From assembly GCA_045123995.1 (NCBI GenBank), contig JBGVKY010000012.1, forward strand, positions 77,788 through 141,787: a stretch of 64,000 nt of DNA, in the 5' to 3' direction. Positions within the stretch are counted from its first letter, which is position 1. The number at the start of each line of letters is the position of its first letter. The position numbers were made by a program, and so were the translations under genes. The notes beneath the pieces were generated by a model. The model worked only from the letters and a program-made list of their open reading frames with translations, did no database searches and was not told where the DNA came from. Below are positions 23,835 to 31,585 of this stretch, in pieces. This DNA is from HGM11501 sp045123995 (GTDB lineage Bacteria; Bacillota; Clostridia; CAKSNL01; HGM11501).

Positions 23835-24573
23835 TTTCGTTTCCTCCGTTCTCTAATCTTTCGCAGTAGCCTTTGTCTGCGGTTTTCAATATATCCTTCA
23901 AAACGTCTCCTGAGTTTCCGCGTTTTTCAACTTTTCCGTCAGCAACAATGATTATTTCATCAGCAATATTAAGTATCCTTTCCTGATGTGAAATAACCAA
24001 AATAGTACCGTCCTTAATGTTGTTTCTCATTCTTTCGAAAACTCCGATTAAATTCTTAAAGCTCCAGAGGTCAATCCCTGCCTCAGGCTCGTCAAAGAGA
24101 GAAAGGCGTGTGCCTCTTGCAAGAACAGATGCAATTTCAATTCGTTTAAGTTCGCCACCTGAAAGACTTGCGTTTATTTCACGGTTAATGTAGTCTTTGG
24201 CGCAAAGACCAACGGCTGAAAGGTATTCGCAGGCATCGGAAACAGAAAGCTGTCTTTTGGCAGAAAGACGCATAAGGTCTAAAACATCAATGCCCTTGAA
24301 ACGAACGGGTTGCTGGAAAGCAAAGCTTATACCCAGATTGGCACGCTCAGTCACAGAAAGGTCGGTGATATCGGTGCCGTCAAAAAATATTTTTCCGCCG
24401 GTAGGCTTTTCGATACCCATAATAAGCTTTGCCAGAGTGGATTTTCCGCCGCCGTTGGGACCTGTAATAACAGCGAATTTACCGCTGTCTAAGGTGAGAT
24501 TTATGTTATCTATAATTTTCTTTTTCGAGTTTTCCGCCGAAACTTCAAAGGAAAGGTTTTTGAGTTCAAGCAT
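23827..24573 (-). CDS. sufC: Fe-S cluster assembly ATPase SufC
   Basis: A 248-residue ABC-type ATPase that powers cluster assembly on the SufB-like partner. Walker A is GPNGGGKST, the Q-loop FAFQQPVRFKG, the signature LSGGELKRIEIA, Walker B LSLFDEPEAGID and the switch histidine VISHQ, all intact. No sufS, sufU or sufD lies on either side, so a cysteine desulfurase must be encoded elsewhere or sulfide used directly (inference). ATG 24573 follows AAAGGAAC. Confidence 0.92.
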   Translation of the reverse strand: MLELKNLSFEVSAENSKKKIIDNINLTLDSGKFAVITGPNGGGKSTLAKLIMGIEKPTGGKIFFDGTDITDLSVTERANLGISFAFQQPVRFKGIDVLDLMRLSAKRQLSVSDACEYLSAVGLCAKDYINREINASLSGGELKRIEIASVLARGTRLSLFDEPEAGIDLWSFKNLIGVFERMRNNIKDGTILVISHQERILNIADEIIIVADGKVEKRGNSGDVLKDILKTADKGYCERLENGGNENA

Positions 24574-24712
24574 CTTTTTTGTTCCTTTCTTTATTTATTG
24601 CTGTAAGATGGGATATTTATAGATAATTCCCACTAATTATTATAGTATACCATAATATGCCACGTTTTGCAATATAAGTTTTGGAGAAAAGGAAAAAGGC
24701 ATGCGAAAATTC

Positions 24713-24741
24713 TTGACAAAAGCATTTACGTGGGTTAAAAT
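24713..24741 (+). promoter_or_regulatory. Sigma-A promoter of tRNA-Arg
   Basis: TTGACA (24713-24718), 17 bp, TAAAAT (24736-24741), 15 bp before the mature tRNA. Confidence 0.8.
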
Positions 24742-24755
24742 ATCTAATAGTTTAT

Positions 24756-24832
24756 GTTTCCGTAGCTCAGATGGATAGAGCGACCGCCTCCTAAGCGGTA
24801 GGTCGGGTGTTCGAATCACCTCGGGAACGCCA
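24756..24832 (+). tRNA. tRNA-Arg (anticodon CCU)
   Basis: A 77-nt cloverleaf with encoded CCA. The acceptor stem GTTTCCG pairs with CGGGAAC (one G-U); the anticodon stem ACCGC/GCGGT encloses CTCCTAA with anticodon CCT at 24790-24792; the T loop is TTCGAAT. It reads AGG codons. Confidence 0.96.
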
Positions 24833-24833
24833 A

Positions 24834-24863
24834 TAAAAAAGCACCCGTAAGGGTGTTTTTTTC
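24834..24863 (+). terminator. Intrinsic terminator after tRNA-Arg
   Basis: AAAAAAGCACCC / GGGTGTTTTTTT hairpin with a GTAA loop. Confidence 0.9.
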
Positions 24864-24980
24864 TTGGCAAAATAAAAAGTGATTCGGACTTGTCCGAGGC
24901 AATTTTTGCTCCGGAGGAGAAAAATGCCGGGGTACAGGACTTTTAAGTCCTGTATAGAATCACCTCGGGAACGCCAAGAA
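24861..24980 (+). repeat. tRNA-3'-end duplication module downstream of tRNA-Arg
   Basis: The last 20 nt of tRNA-Arg, GAATCACCTCGGGAACGCCA (24813-24832), recur exactly at 24957-24976. The DNA between the terminator and this copy folds into three hairpins: CGGAC/GTCCG; GGCA-TTTTT-CTCC with GGAG-AAAAA-TGCC; and TACAGGACTT/AAGTCCTGTA. The module is bounded by inverted TTCTTGGC (24861-24868) and GCCAAGAA (24973-24980), and GTGATTC is repeated inverted as GAATCAC inside these. It could be an attachment-site remnant, a partial tRNA duplication or a small folded element. Confidence 0.55.
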
Positions 24981-25010
24981 AAAAAGCCGCCATTGGGCGG
25001 TTTTTTTGTT
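24978..25010. terminator. Bidirectional intrinsic terminator
   Basis: AAAAAAGCCGCC pairs with GGGCGGTTTTTTT, just beyond the stop of the minus-strand hydrolase. Confidence 0.88.
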
Positions 25011-25014
25011 TTAA

Positions 25015-25863
25015 CTATTCTTTTAACATACAATCTATAATATAGCCTGCATTTAAATAAAATGCTTTTTCAGGTTGGATTTTTCTTGTTTCTTCTGTGT
25101 AGAAATTTTCTTTAAGGATAGCAATAAGCTCGTCCTTATTCATTCCTTTATTTGCCGCATCTTTTAAGGCTTTTCTTGTTTCTTCGTGACTCTTTTTACT
25201 TAATTCAAAGTAAGCTTTGCATTTTTCTTTTCCCGAAAGAAGATAGCCGTGGGGAAGAAGCATCGCCTCTATATCCAGCTTTTCCGCTCTTTTAATGGAC
25301 TCTATTGTCTTGCCATAGCTTATAAGACAACAGGGGTTGACCAAGGTTTGGGAAAGGGGAACACCTAAGGTTTCCGCGGCAATTAAAAGCTTTTTTTCGG
25401 GAGAATAGTAAGAAAAACAGCATTTTGTATGGCCCGATGAATCTATTGCCACAAGGGACATATCTCCCAAATCTATTTTCTCGCCGGGTTTTAAGGGAAT
25501 ATCAGTTATAAGCTCATCTGTTAAATCTTCATAGCCGGTAATCCCGAAACCCTTTGCTGCAAAATCGGTCATTTCACGGATTAGTTTTTTTGCACCGGGA
25601 CGGGTGAAAACATAAGCGGCATATTCAGAGGAAACCACTTTAGCCTCCGGAAAAACTCTTTTGAAAAAGGGAGATCCTCCCGCATGGTCATAGTGGGAGT
25701 GGGTTAAAATAATATAATCAAGATGATTTATGTGTTTTTTAAGTTCTTCTGCGTTTTCTTTGGCACAGCAGGAAAAACCCGAATCTATTAAAGCATGGTG
25801 TGTCTTTGTGGAAAGAAGAAAAAATTCTCCTCCGCCCATACCGAATTTTTTAATTTCGTACAT
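25015..25863 (-). CDS. MBL-fold metallo-hydrolase
   Basis: A 282-residue metallo-beta-lactamase-fold hydrolase. Metal ligands come from LTHSHYDHAGG (about residues 54-64), a later SSGHTKCC, and a C-terminal MLLPHGYLLSG. The family includes glyoxalase II, lactonases and many orphan hydrolases; the C-terminal helical extension (after 205) is not diagnostic. The start codon shares one base with the stop of the upstream TPR gene, so the two are tightly coupled. The substrate is unknown. Confidence 0.85.
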   Translation of the reverse strand: MYEIKKFGMGGGEFFLLSTKTHHALIDSGFSCCAKENAEELKKHINHLDYIILTHSHYDHAGGSPFFKRVFPEAKVVSSEYAAYVFTRPGAKKLIREMTDFAAKGFGITGYEDLTDELITDIPLKPGEKIDLGDMSLVAIDSSGHTKCCFSYYSPEKKLLIAAETLGVPLSQTLVNPCCLISYGKTIESIKRAEKLDIEAMLLPHGYLLSGKEKCKAYFELSKKSHEETRKALKDAANKGMNKDELIAILKENFYTEETRKIQPEKAFYLNAGYIIDCMLKE

Positions 25864-26687
25864 CAGATTTCTCCTTTGAGTGAATTTAATTTAGCTTCTA
25901 CGGTATCTTTTGAAATTGCTGCAAGGGAAGAAAATTTGAAAGTTAAAGCCTTTTCAAGATTTTCTATCGCCTCGTTTTTTTTGCCTTCCCGCTCTAAGCA
26001 AAGAGCATAGTTATAGTAAATGACAGGGAAAGTTGTACCCTTTTCCATGATTTTTTCATAGAGAGCCAAAGCTTCCTTAAATTCCCCTCTGTAATAGTGG
26101 GAAAGAGCCATGTTATCCATGATTGAGACATCGTCTTCGTTATATTCCATAGCTTCTTTGTTGAATTCATAAGCTTCGTCAAATTTTCCGTTTTCCATCA
26201 AGATAAAGCCTACATGGCTGTAGGTCTGGGAGTCTTTTGCAACTTCGTGAGCATCCATAAAGGATTTTTCAGCCATTACTCTGTCCCCGGATTTCCACAA
26301 GTAGAGACCTTTGGTGGTGTATAAGGCACGTTTCTGGGAGGGAGTGAAATCCTTTTTCTTTTCAATCATGAAAAGGGCGTCTTTGCATTTATCCATATAG
26401 CCATAGCGAAGATAAGCATAGGGGGCATAAATAAGAGAGTCGGGATTTAATCTTTTCTGCTTTATCGCCTTATCGTAAAGGGAGATGCCTTTTTCAATTT
26501 CTCCCTTTTTTATGGCCTTTGTGCCTTTTATCATGAGAATATCACCTCTCATGACAAAGGATAAGTAAATAATCGCAAAAAAAAGACCTACAAGACTTCC
26601 TAAAAACTGCATATCGTAGGAGTCGCCCACTTGTCCGCCGATCAGAACCATTAAAATGGGAATACCGTAATTTATAAAAACTTTCAT
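25863..26687 (-). CDS. Membrane-anchored TPR protein
   Basis: A 274-residue protein. Two hydrophobic segments (about residues 5-20 and 27-46) precede a run of tetratricopeptide repeats: KKGEIEKGISLYDKAI, TYSHVGFILMENGKFDEAYEFNKEAM, SIMDNMALSHYYRGEFKEALALYEKI and FPVIYYNYALCLEREGKKNEAIENL. It should act as a membrane-tethered docking scaffold on the cytoplasmic face. The partner may be the MBL hydrolase encoded with a one-base overlap downstream (inference from operon structure). Confidence 0.8.
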   Translation of the reverse strand: MKVFINYGIPILMVLIGGQVGDSYDMQFLGSLVGLFFAIIYLSFVMRGDILMIKGTKAIKKGEIEKGISLYDKAIKQKRLNPDSLIYAPYAYLRYGYMDKCKDALFMIEKKKDFTPSQKRALYTTKGLYLWKSGDRVMAEKSFMDAHEVAKDSQTYSHVGFILMENGKFDEAYEFNKEAMEYNEDDVSIMDNMALSHYYRGEFKEALALYEKIMEKGTTFPVIYYNYALCLEREGKKNEAIENLEKALTFKFSSLAAISKDTVEAKLNSLKGEI

Positions 26688-26796
26688 ATGTATTTTCTCC
26701 TTGTTTTTACTGTATGATACATTATATATGAATTGGAATATTATTGCAATAGTTCCTATTGAAAAAAACTTTTTTTTATGTTAAAATGAGCTTAAT

Positions 26797-26994
26797 TCAA
26801 TCTTCCTTTTCCATAAGAGGAATTTTTTCCGAGACAAAAAGGAACCCCAGCATTAAAAGGAGCTCCTTATCTTCACAACCGTCACCGATTAAAAATAAAA
26901 TAAGACCTAAAAGGATTAAGTCGTCCTTTTTGGCGTTTTTAAGTAAATCGGGCAGGTTTAAATTCGGCTTTTCGCTGAAGTACCTTTTTGTCAT
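26797..26994 (-). CDS. Small hydrophobic protein, clostridial, unknown function
   Basis: A 65-residue protein with a polar first third and then a Leu-rich stretch split by an acidic GDGCEDKE loop: DLILLGLILFLIGDG then LLLMLGFLFV. This hydrophobic-acidic-hydrophobic pattern occurs in short conserved clostridial proteins of unknown function. It starts 1 bp after the stop of the preceding gene, with GGAGC just upstream inside it, so it is coupled to the 27355-26996 gene. It could be a membrane hairpin. Confidence 0.55.
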   Translation of the reverse strand: MTKRYFSEKPNLNLPDLLKNAKKDDLILLGLILFLIGDGCEDKELLLMLGFLFVSEKIPLMEKED

Positions 26995-26995
26995 A

Positions 26996-27355
26996 TTAAA
27001 ACAGCTCCTTTAAAAGATCCGAATCTTTAAGGCCGGTGAGCATTTTGTAAACTTTGAAAAACTTGAGCATGGAATCTAAGTTCTTGTTTCTGGTTTCGGA
27101 TAAATAGGGCTTCAAGGCGGAAAGTAAGGTCACCTTCGGGTCTTTATCTGATAAAGACTCATCATATAAGGTCTTTAGCCTCATTATTTTGTTTATATCC
27201 AAAAATGAATCGGAGAAATTTGTGCTTTCTCCCGAATCAGCAGGGGAAGAGTCCCCCGACAAATTAAGGGATTTCATAATTTCAGATATTTTATTTCCTG
27301 CTTCAGGGTCACTTAAGAGATTATCCAATGCTTCTGAAATATTTAAATCAGCCAT
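26996..27355 (-). CDS. Conserved clostridial hypothetical, middle gene of a three-gene operon
   Basis: A 119-residue soluble protein with no recognised domain. It begins with a helical NISEALDNLLSDPEAGNKISEIMKSL, has a Ser/Asp-rich linker (residues ~33-52), then LLSALKPYLSETRNKNLDSMLKFFKVYKML. The LLSALKPYLS-R block is typical of small helical proteins encoded in such clostridial clusters. Its start overlaps the upstream stop by one base (TAATG). No function proposed. Confidence 0.6.
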   Translation of the reverse strand: MADLNISEALDNLLSDPEAGNKISEIMKSLNLSGDSSPADSGESTNFSDSFLDINKIMRLKTLYDESLSDKDPKVTLLSALKPYLSETRNKNLDSMLKFFKVYKMLTGLKDSDLLKELF

Positions 27356-27585
27356 TAAATCATCCCCTTAATCTTTGATAAAAGGGAGGGATTTCCCTTT
27401 ATTTTATCAATAAGGGCGTTTTTCTCTTTATCGCTCATGGAAGAAACTTTTTTTAAAAGCTCTTCTTTATTTCCGCCAGAAAGTCGGGAAATAAGCTTTT
27501 CGCCCTCTGCCGAAGCGGCAAAGGAAGTTACTTTTTTAATGACATCCGGGTCTAAAGATTTTAAGAAATTTTCAAACTCATTCAT
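27355..27585 (-). CDS. Small helical hypothetical protein
   Basis: A 76-residue helical, charged protein: FENFLKSLDPDVIKKVTSFAASAEGEKLISRLS, then LLKKVSSMSDKEKNALIDKIKGNPSLLSKIKGMI. ATG 27585 is chosen because GGAAA precedes it and the longer frame (to 27666) has no ribosome binding site and runs into the divergent promoter region. It is the first gene of the 27585-26797 operon and shows distant resemblance in composition to the following gene. Function unknown. Confidence 0.6.
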   Translation of the reverse strand: MNEFENFLKSLDPDVIKKVTSFAASAEGEKLISRLSGGNKEELLKKVSSMSDKEKNALIDKIKGNPSLLSKIKGMI

Positions 27586-27711
27586 TTTTAATTTCCTTTC
27601 CGGAATGGGATTTTTGGAATTGAGCTTCGGGAAAAGTATCCATTCCAATAATATGCGCTTTCCCATACTTATATTATGATTTTTAAGCTAAAGTGTTACG
27701 AGGAGGCAAAA

Positions 27712-28182
27712 ATGGAAAGAATTTTAGTAGTCTCAGATACCCACGGAAAAACTGATAATGTTATAAGACTTTTGGAAAACGTTCCTTTCACTAAGGTTTT
27801 TCATCTGGGAGACCTGGTAAGGGATGCAATTTTGCTTCAAAAGGCTTTTCCGGACATAGAATTTCATTATGTAAGGGGAAATAATGACCCATACGGAGCA
27901 CAGGACGAAAAAACGGTGAAAATAGGGGATAATAAGATGCTCCTTTGCCACGGACATAATTATTCTGTAAGCTCAAGTCTTTTACGTCTTTCTTTGAGAG
28001 CGAAGGAAGCGGGAGCAAACCTTGCTCTTTTCGGACACACCCATCAGAAATTAAAGGAAGTTTGTGACGGCGTAACTTTATTTAATCCCGGGAGCACGTC
28101 AAGGCCAAGAGGGGGCAAAGCTTCTGCGGGGATTATCGAGATGGATTCGGGATACTTTGGAATCGCCCACTATGATTTTTGA
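27712..28182 (+). CDS. YfcE/MJ0936-family metallophosphoesterase
   Basis: A 156-residue calcineurin-like phosphodiesterase with all five metal motifs: SDTHGKTDN, FHLGDLVRD, VRGNNDPYG, LLCHGHNYS and FGHTHQK. The family hydrolyses phosphodiesters in a Mn2+-dependent way; the biological substrate is unknown. ATG 27712 follows GAGGAGGC; an in-frame ATG at 27676 has no ribosome binding site. It is the first gene of a run leading into the FHA-FtsW-PBP genes. Confidence 0.92.
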   Translation: MERILVVSDTHGKTDNVIRLLENVPFTKVFHLGDLVRDAILLQKAFPDIEFHYVRGNNDPYGAQDEKTVKIGDNKMLLCHGHNYSVSSSLLRLSLRAKEAGANLALFGHTHQKLKEVCDGVTLFNPGSTSRPRGGKASAGIIEMDSGYFGIAHYDF

Positions 28183-28195
28183 AAGGATGAAAAAA

Positions 28196-28348
28196 ATGAA
28201 GAAAAGTACAGGCCTGATAATTGCTTTTGCCCTTTTGGTTTTATATTTGGGGATAAGCGTTTCGCCCATTCCCTATAAGGGAATAATGCAACTTTTAATT
28301 ATAGTAGGGATAGCTTTTTGCCTATCTAAAATCCTTAAGAAAAAATAA
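28196..28348 (+). CDS. Small membrane protein (50 aa)
   Basis: A 50-residue protein with two hydrophobic segments (about residues 5-21 and 28-44) separated by SPIPYKG and ending in KILKKK. The start at 28196 follows GAAAGGATG at 9 nt; the ATG at 28187 is too close to that site. It lies between the phosphoesterase and FHA genes with short gaps and may belong to the wall-synthesis operon. Family unknown. Confidence 0.6.
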   Translation: MKKSTGLIIAFALLVLYLGISVSPIPYKGIMQLLIIVGIAFCLSKILKKK

Positions 28349-28360
28349 GGAGATGATGGA

Positions 28361-28813
28361 ATGTTTTCTGTTTTATCGAAAATAATTTCAGCCATATTCG
28401 TTTTGATAATATACTATTTTATTTTCATAATTGTCAAAATGATTTATCTTGATATAAGCGTGATGAAAAGGAAAAAAGCAGGACTTCCTGAGTACGAAGC
28501 TTATATAAAGCCCATAAATCAGCCTCACGGAACAGACTTTACCTTAAAGGAGAGCTATCCCCTTTACGGAATGGATGTAATAGGCAGGGGGAAAGACTGC
28601 GAAATTAAAATAGACGATAATTTTTTAAGTCACAATCACGCCAGAATATTTAAAGAAAAAGACGGCTTTTACTTAGAGGATTTAGACAGCACAAACGGAA
28701 CCTTTTTAAACGGGAAAGAGCTTTCGGATGAAGCAGTGGAGCTTCTTGACGGGGACCGTATCTGCATAGGACAGGTGGAATTTGTGTTCCTCTTTCCGAA
28801 GGTGGAAGAATGA
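28361..28813 (+). CDS. Membrane-anchored FHA-domain protein
   Basis: A 150-residue protein: one transmembrane helix (residues ~8-30) and a C-terminal FHA domain (about 72-145). FHA hallmarks are present: VIGRGKDCEIKI, the SHNHARI loop and LDSTNGTFLNGKEL. FHA domains bind phosphothreonine. An FHA gene followed by ftsW/rodA and a PBP gene is a conserved arrangement, well known from actinobacteria, where Ser/Thr kinases control wall synthesis. No kinase gene is in the window. It overlaps the next gene by ATGA. Confidence 0.9.
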   Translation: MFSVLSKIISAIFVLIIYYFIFIIVKMIYLDISVMKRKKAGLPEYEAYIKPINQPHGTDFTLKESYPLYGMDVIGRGKDCEIKIDDNFLSHNHARIFKEKDGFYLEDLDSTNGTFLNGKELSDEAVELLDGDRICIGQVEFVFLFPKVEE

Positions 28814-30051
28814 AGCGGGCAGGCTTAAAAGGCACAAAGCCCCTCCTTTTACTGTGCCTTTTAAATGTTTTGGGATTTATGCTTTTATCCTTTGGGGAGG
28901 AAAGTCTGATTGACGGCTTAAAGACCCTTACAACGGGGATTTTGTTCGTTACGCTCATGATTATAGGTCTTTGCCTGATCAAGCTTCTTGATATGGGAGA
29001 TTACTTTCTTTTTATGCCGGTAACGGCTCTTTTGTCCGTGGGTCTTTTAATGCTTACAAGAATAGATTCTGCCCTTGGTGACAGGCAGATGGTATGGTTT
29101 CTAATTTCTCTCTTTATCTATTTTGTGTCCTATTTTTTATATAGTTTGATAAAGGGAAAGGAAAAGCTTTTCTTTCTCTATGCCCTTTTATCCATTGGAC
29201 TTTTTATTGCAACATTGGTATTCGGCACCACCTTAAACGGTGCTAAAAACTGGATTTATATTAAAAATCAGGGATTTCAGCCTTCGGAATTTATAAGAAT
29301 TTTATTTGTACTTGCCTTAGCTGCCCTTTTGGAAAAAAGGAGCGGAGGCAAAATCATGCAGACGGAAATGAGAAAAAGTCTGGCAATAATGGTTTATGCG
29401 TACATAAACATAGGATTTCTGGTAATCCAGAGAGAATGGGGAATTGCCGTTTTGTTTTTCCTTATCTATATCTCTCTTTTCTTTGTTTTCGGGAAGAGAC
29501 AGAGCCTTATTTTATTGAACGGTTTAATCGCTTCTCTGGGGCTTTATCTGGGATATAAGTTTCTTTATCACATCAAGGTTCGTGTTTCTATATGGCTTGA
29601 CCCATTTTCAGACCCCTCGGGCAAAGGATATCAGATTGTGCAGTCTTTGATTGCAATGGCGTCAGGTGGTTTTACGGGAAAAGGTTTGGGTAACGGAAGC
29701 CCCGAATATGTACCTTTTGTGGAGTCGGACTTTATATTTTCCGCAATTTGTGAGGAATTTGGTATCCTTGGTGGAATTTCCGTTATTCTACTTTACTTTA
29801 TACTGGTGTACCGTGCCTTTAAGATCGCACTGTCTGTCAGAAATTCCTTTGATAAAAAAGTGGCAGTGGGACTTTCTTCCATGATAGCCTTCCAGACCTT
29901 TATAATTTTAGGTGGCGTTATAAAATTTATTCCCTTAACGGGAATAACCCTGCCCTTTATAAGCTACGGCGGCTCTTCCATGGTCACAAGCTTCATGGCA
30001 CTTGGTATACTTCAGGCAATATCTAAAAAGGAGGATGATGTAATTGAATAG
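28810..30051 (+). CDS. FtsW/RodA-type (SEDS) peptidoglycan glycosyltransferase
   Basis: A 413-residue SEDS-family polymerase with ten or so helices that joins lipid II into glycan strands. Conserved blocks are GAKNWIYIKNQGFQPSEF, DPSGKGYQIVQSLIAMASGG followed by GKGLGNGSPEYVPFVESDFIFSAICEEFG, and near the end TLPFISYGGSSMV. It works with a cognate class B PBP, here the next gene, which it overlaps by 8 bp. The first ~20 residues form a short amphipathic extension. Whether it serves division, elongation or spore cortex (SpoVE-like) is not decided by sequence alone. Confidence 0.93.
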   Translation: MKRAGLKGTKPLLLLCLLNVLGFMLLSFGEESLIDGLKTLTTGILFVTLMIIGLCLIKLLDMGDYFLFMPVTALLSVGLLMLTRIDSALGDRQMVWFLISLFIYFVSYFLYSLIKGKEKLFFLYALLSIGLFIATLVFGTTLNGAKNWIYIKNQGFQPSEFIRILFVLALAALLEKRSGGKIMQTEMRKSLAIMVYAYINIGFLVIQREWGIAVLFFLIYISLFFVFGKRQSLILLNGLIASLGLYLGYKFLYHIKVRVSIWLDPFSDPSGKGYQIVQSLIAMASGGFTGKGLGNGSPEYVPFVESDFIFSAICEEFGILGGISVILLYFILVYRAFKIALSVRNSFDKKVAVGLSSMIAFQTFIILGGVIKFIPLTGITLPFISYGGSSMVTSFMALGILQAISKKEDDVIE

Positions 30052-31435
30052 AAAAATCATTCTCTTATTAACTTTAATCTGTGTGCTTTTTCTGTCGCTG
30101 GCAGTCTACCTTTCGGTTTTTGGCATAACGGATGCAAAGGAGCTTGAAAAAAGCGTATATAATCAAAGGCTTTATGACATGGAGAAGGGAATAGAGAGAG
30201 GGAAAATACTGGACAAAAACGGAGTTGTCCTGGCAGAAAGCAAAAAAAAGGACGGAAGCTTTGTAAGAGAATATCCTTACGGTAAATTATATACCCACGT
30301 TATAGGGTACAGCTCCAAGTTGTATGGAAAAAGCAAAATAGAGCTTTCTTTTAATGATTATCTTACGGGGGATAACGAAATAGGAGCAGCGCTTAATATT
30401 GCTTCGGCAGTAACCGGCGGTGGAAAAAGCGGTTTTGACGTTACCTTAACCATTGACCATAAACTGCAAAGCTATGCCTCTGACCTGCTTTCGGGAAGAA
30501 ACGGAAGCATAATTTTACTGGATGCAAAAAGCGGAGCCGTGAGAGCTATGGTATCAAATCCTACTTTCGATCCGTCGGAGGAATATCTTACTTCCCACTG
30601 GGAGGAACTTACGGAAAGAGAAGATTCTCCTTTCCTTTCAAGAGCCACAGGAGGGCTTTATGCCCCCGGATCTACCTGGAAGATAATAACAGCAGCGGCG
30701 GCTCTTTCGGGTGGCTTTGAAAATGAAATTTTCGATGATCAGGGGAAAATTATCCTTGGAGGAAGAGAATATATAAATTCAAAGGAAAAAGCTTTCGGAG
30801 AAATAGATTTATATAAGGCTTTTGCCCTGTCCAGTAACGTGGTTTTTGCAAAGCTTGGAAGCACCATGGGAAAAGAGGGGCTTTCTATATATGAAGATTT
30901 TCTCCTTGGAAAACAAATTGGTTTTGATATACCGCTTGAAGAAAGTTTTTTATCCGACAGAATTTCTAAAATGTCCGAAGCTGACATAGCCTCCACTTCC
31001 ATAGGACAGGGAAAGCTTATGGTAACACCACTGTATATGACGCTTGTGGCATCGGCAATTGCAAATAATGGCGAAATTATAAAGCCCTATCTGGCGGAGT
31101 CCATCGACAAAGGAGAATTTAACGTATATAAAGCCAAAAGAAAGGTTTTAAAAAGAGCAATTTCAGAAGAAGATGCAGAAAAAATCAAAGAAATGATGCG
31201 CCTTTGCGTTACGGAAGGGACCGGTCAGGCTGCAAACTTAAAAGCCATAGAGGTTTACGGAAAAACAGGGACTGCCCAGAATGAAAGGGAAAAAAGCCAT
31301 GACTGGTTTATTGGCTTTGGAGAAAACGAAGAGGGCGAAAAAAGCGTGGTTTGTGTTTTGCTGGAGTATGGCGGAGTCGGAAGCTCCGAGGCAACTTACA
31401 TGGCAGGAAAAATGCTTAATTATTCTTTGAATTAA
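30044..31435 (+). CDS. Penicillin-binding protein transpeptidase (PbpA-like, class B)
   Basis: A 463-residue monofunctional transpeptidase that cross-links peptidoglycan. TM helix at residues ~5-27; a short dimerisation region containing ERGKILDKNGVVLA; transpeptidase domain with the catalytic serine in PGSTWKI, SxN as ALSSNVVF and the KTG triad as YGKTGTAQ. It is shorter than PBP2/FtsI and resembles the compact PbpA group paired with FHA and FtsW genes. The start is TTG 30044, with AAGGAGG about 9 nt upstream inside the ftsW-like gene. Confidence 0.93.
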   Translation: MNRKIILLLTLICVLFLSLAVYLSVFGITDAKELEKSVYNQRLYDMEKGIERGKILDKNGVVLAESKKKDGSFVREYPYGKLYTHVIGYSSKLYGKSKIELSFNDYLTGDNEIGAALNIASAVTGGGKSGFDVTLTIDHKLQSYASDLLSGRNGSIILLDAKSGAVRAMVSNPTFDPSEEYLTSHWEELTEREDSPFLSRATGGLYAPGSTWKIITAAAALSGGFENEIFDDQGKIILGGREYINSKEKAFGEIDLYKAFALSSNVVFAKLGSTMGKEGLSIYEDFLLGKQIGFDIPLEESFLSDRISKMSEADIASTSIGQGKLMVTPLYMTLVASAIANNGEIIKPYLAESIDKGEFNVYKAKRKVLKRAISEEDAEKIKEMMRLCVTEGTGQAANLKAIEVYGKTGTAQNEREKSHDWFIGFGENEEGEKSVVCVLLEYGGVGSSEATYMAGKMLNYSLN

Positions 31436-31460
31436 AAGGTCGCATACGCGGCCTTTTTGT
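31434..31460 (+). terminator. Intrinsic terminator of the wall-synthesis operon
   Basis: AAAAGGTCGC pairs with GCGGCCTTTT around an ATAC loop, then T run. Confidence 0.85.
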
Positions 31461-31490
31461 TTTTCAAAAGAAAAACTCATAATTTTATGT

Positions 31491-31518
31491 TTGACTTAAT
31501 AGATAAATATGGTATAAT
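31491..31518 (+). promoter_or_regulatory. Sigma-A promoter of RNase J
   Basis: TTGACT (31491-31496), 16-bp spacer, TATAAT (31513-31518). Confidence 0.7.
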
Positions 31519-31585
31519 AGTATATGGATTTGGTGTTCGGAAATATATAAGGGGTGCCATCCCTTGAAAAGAAAGAGGTGAAAAA

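Noticed and set aside
24640..25033. Minus-strand frames across tRNA-Arg with the RSRGDSNTRP pattern
   Set aside because: This is the well-known spurious translation of the antisense of tRNA 3' ends; no promoter or ribosome binding site.
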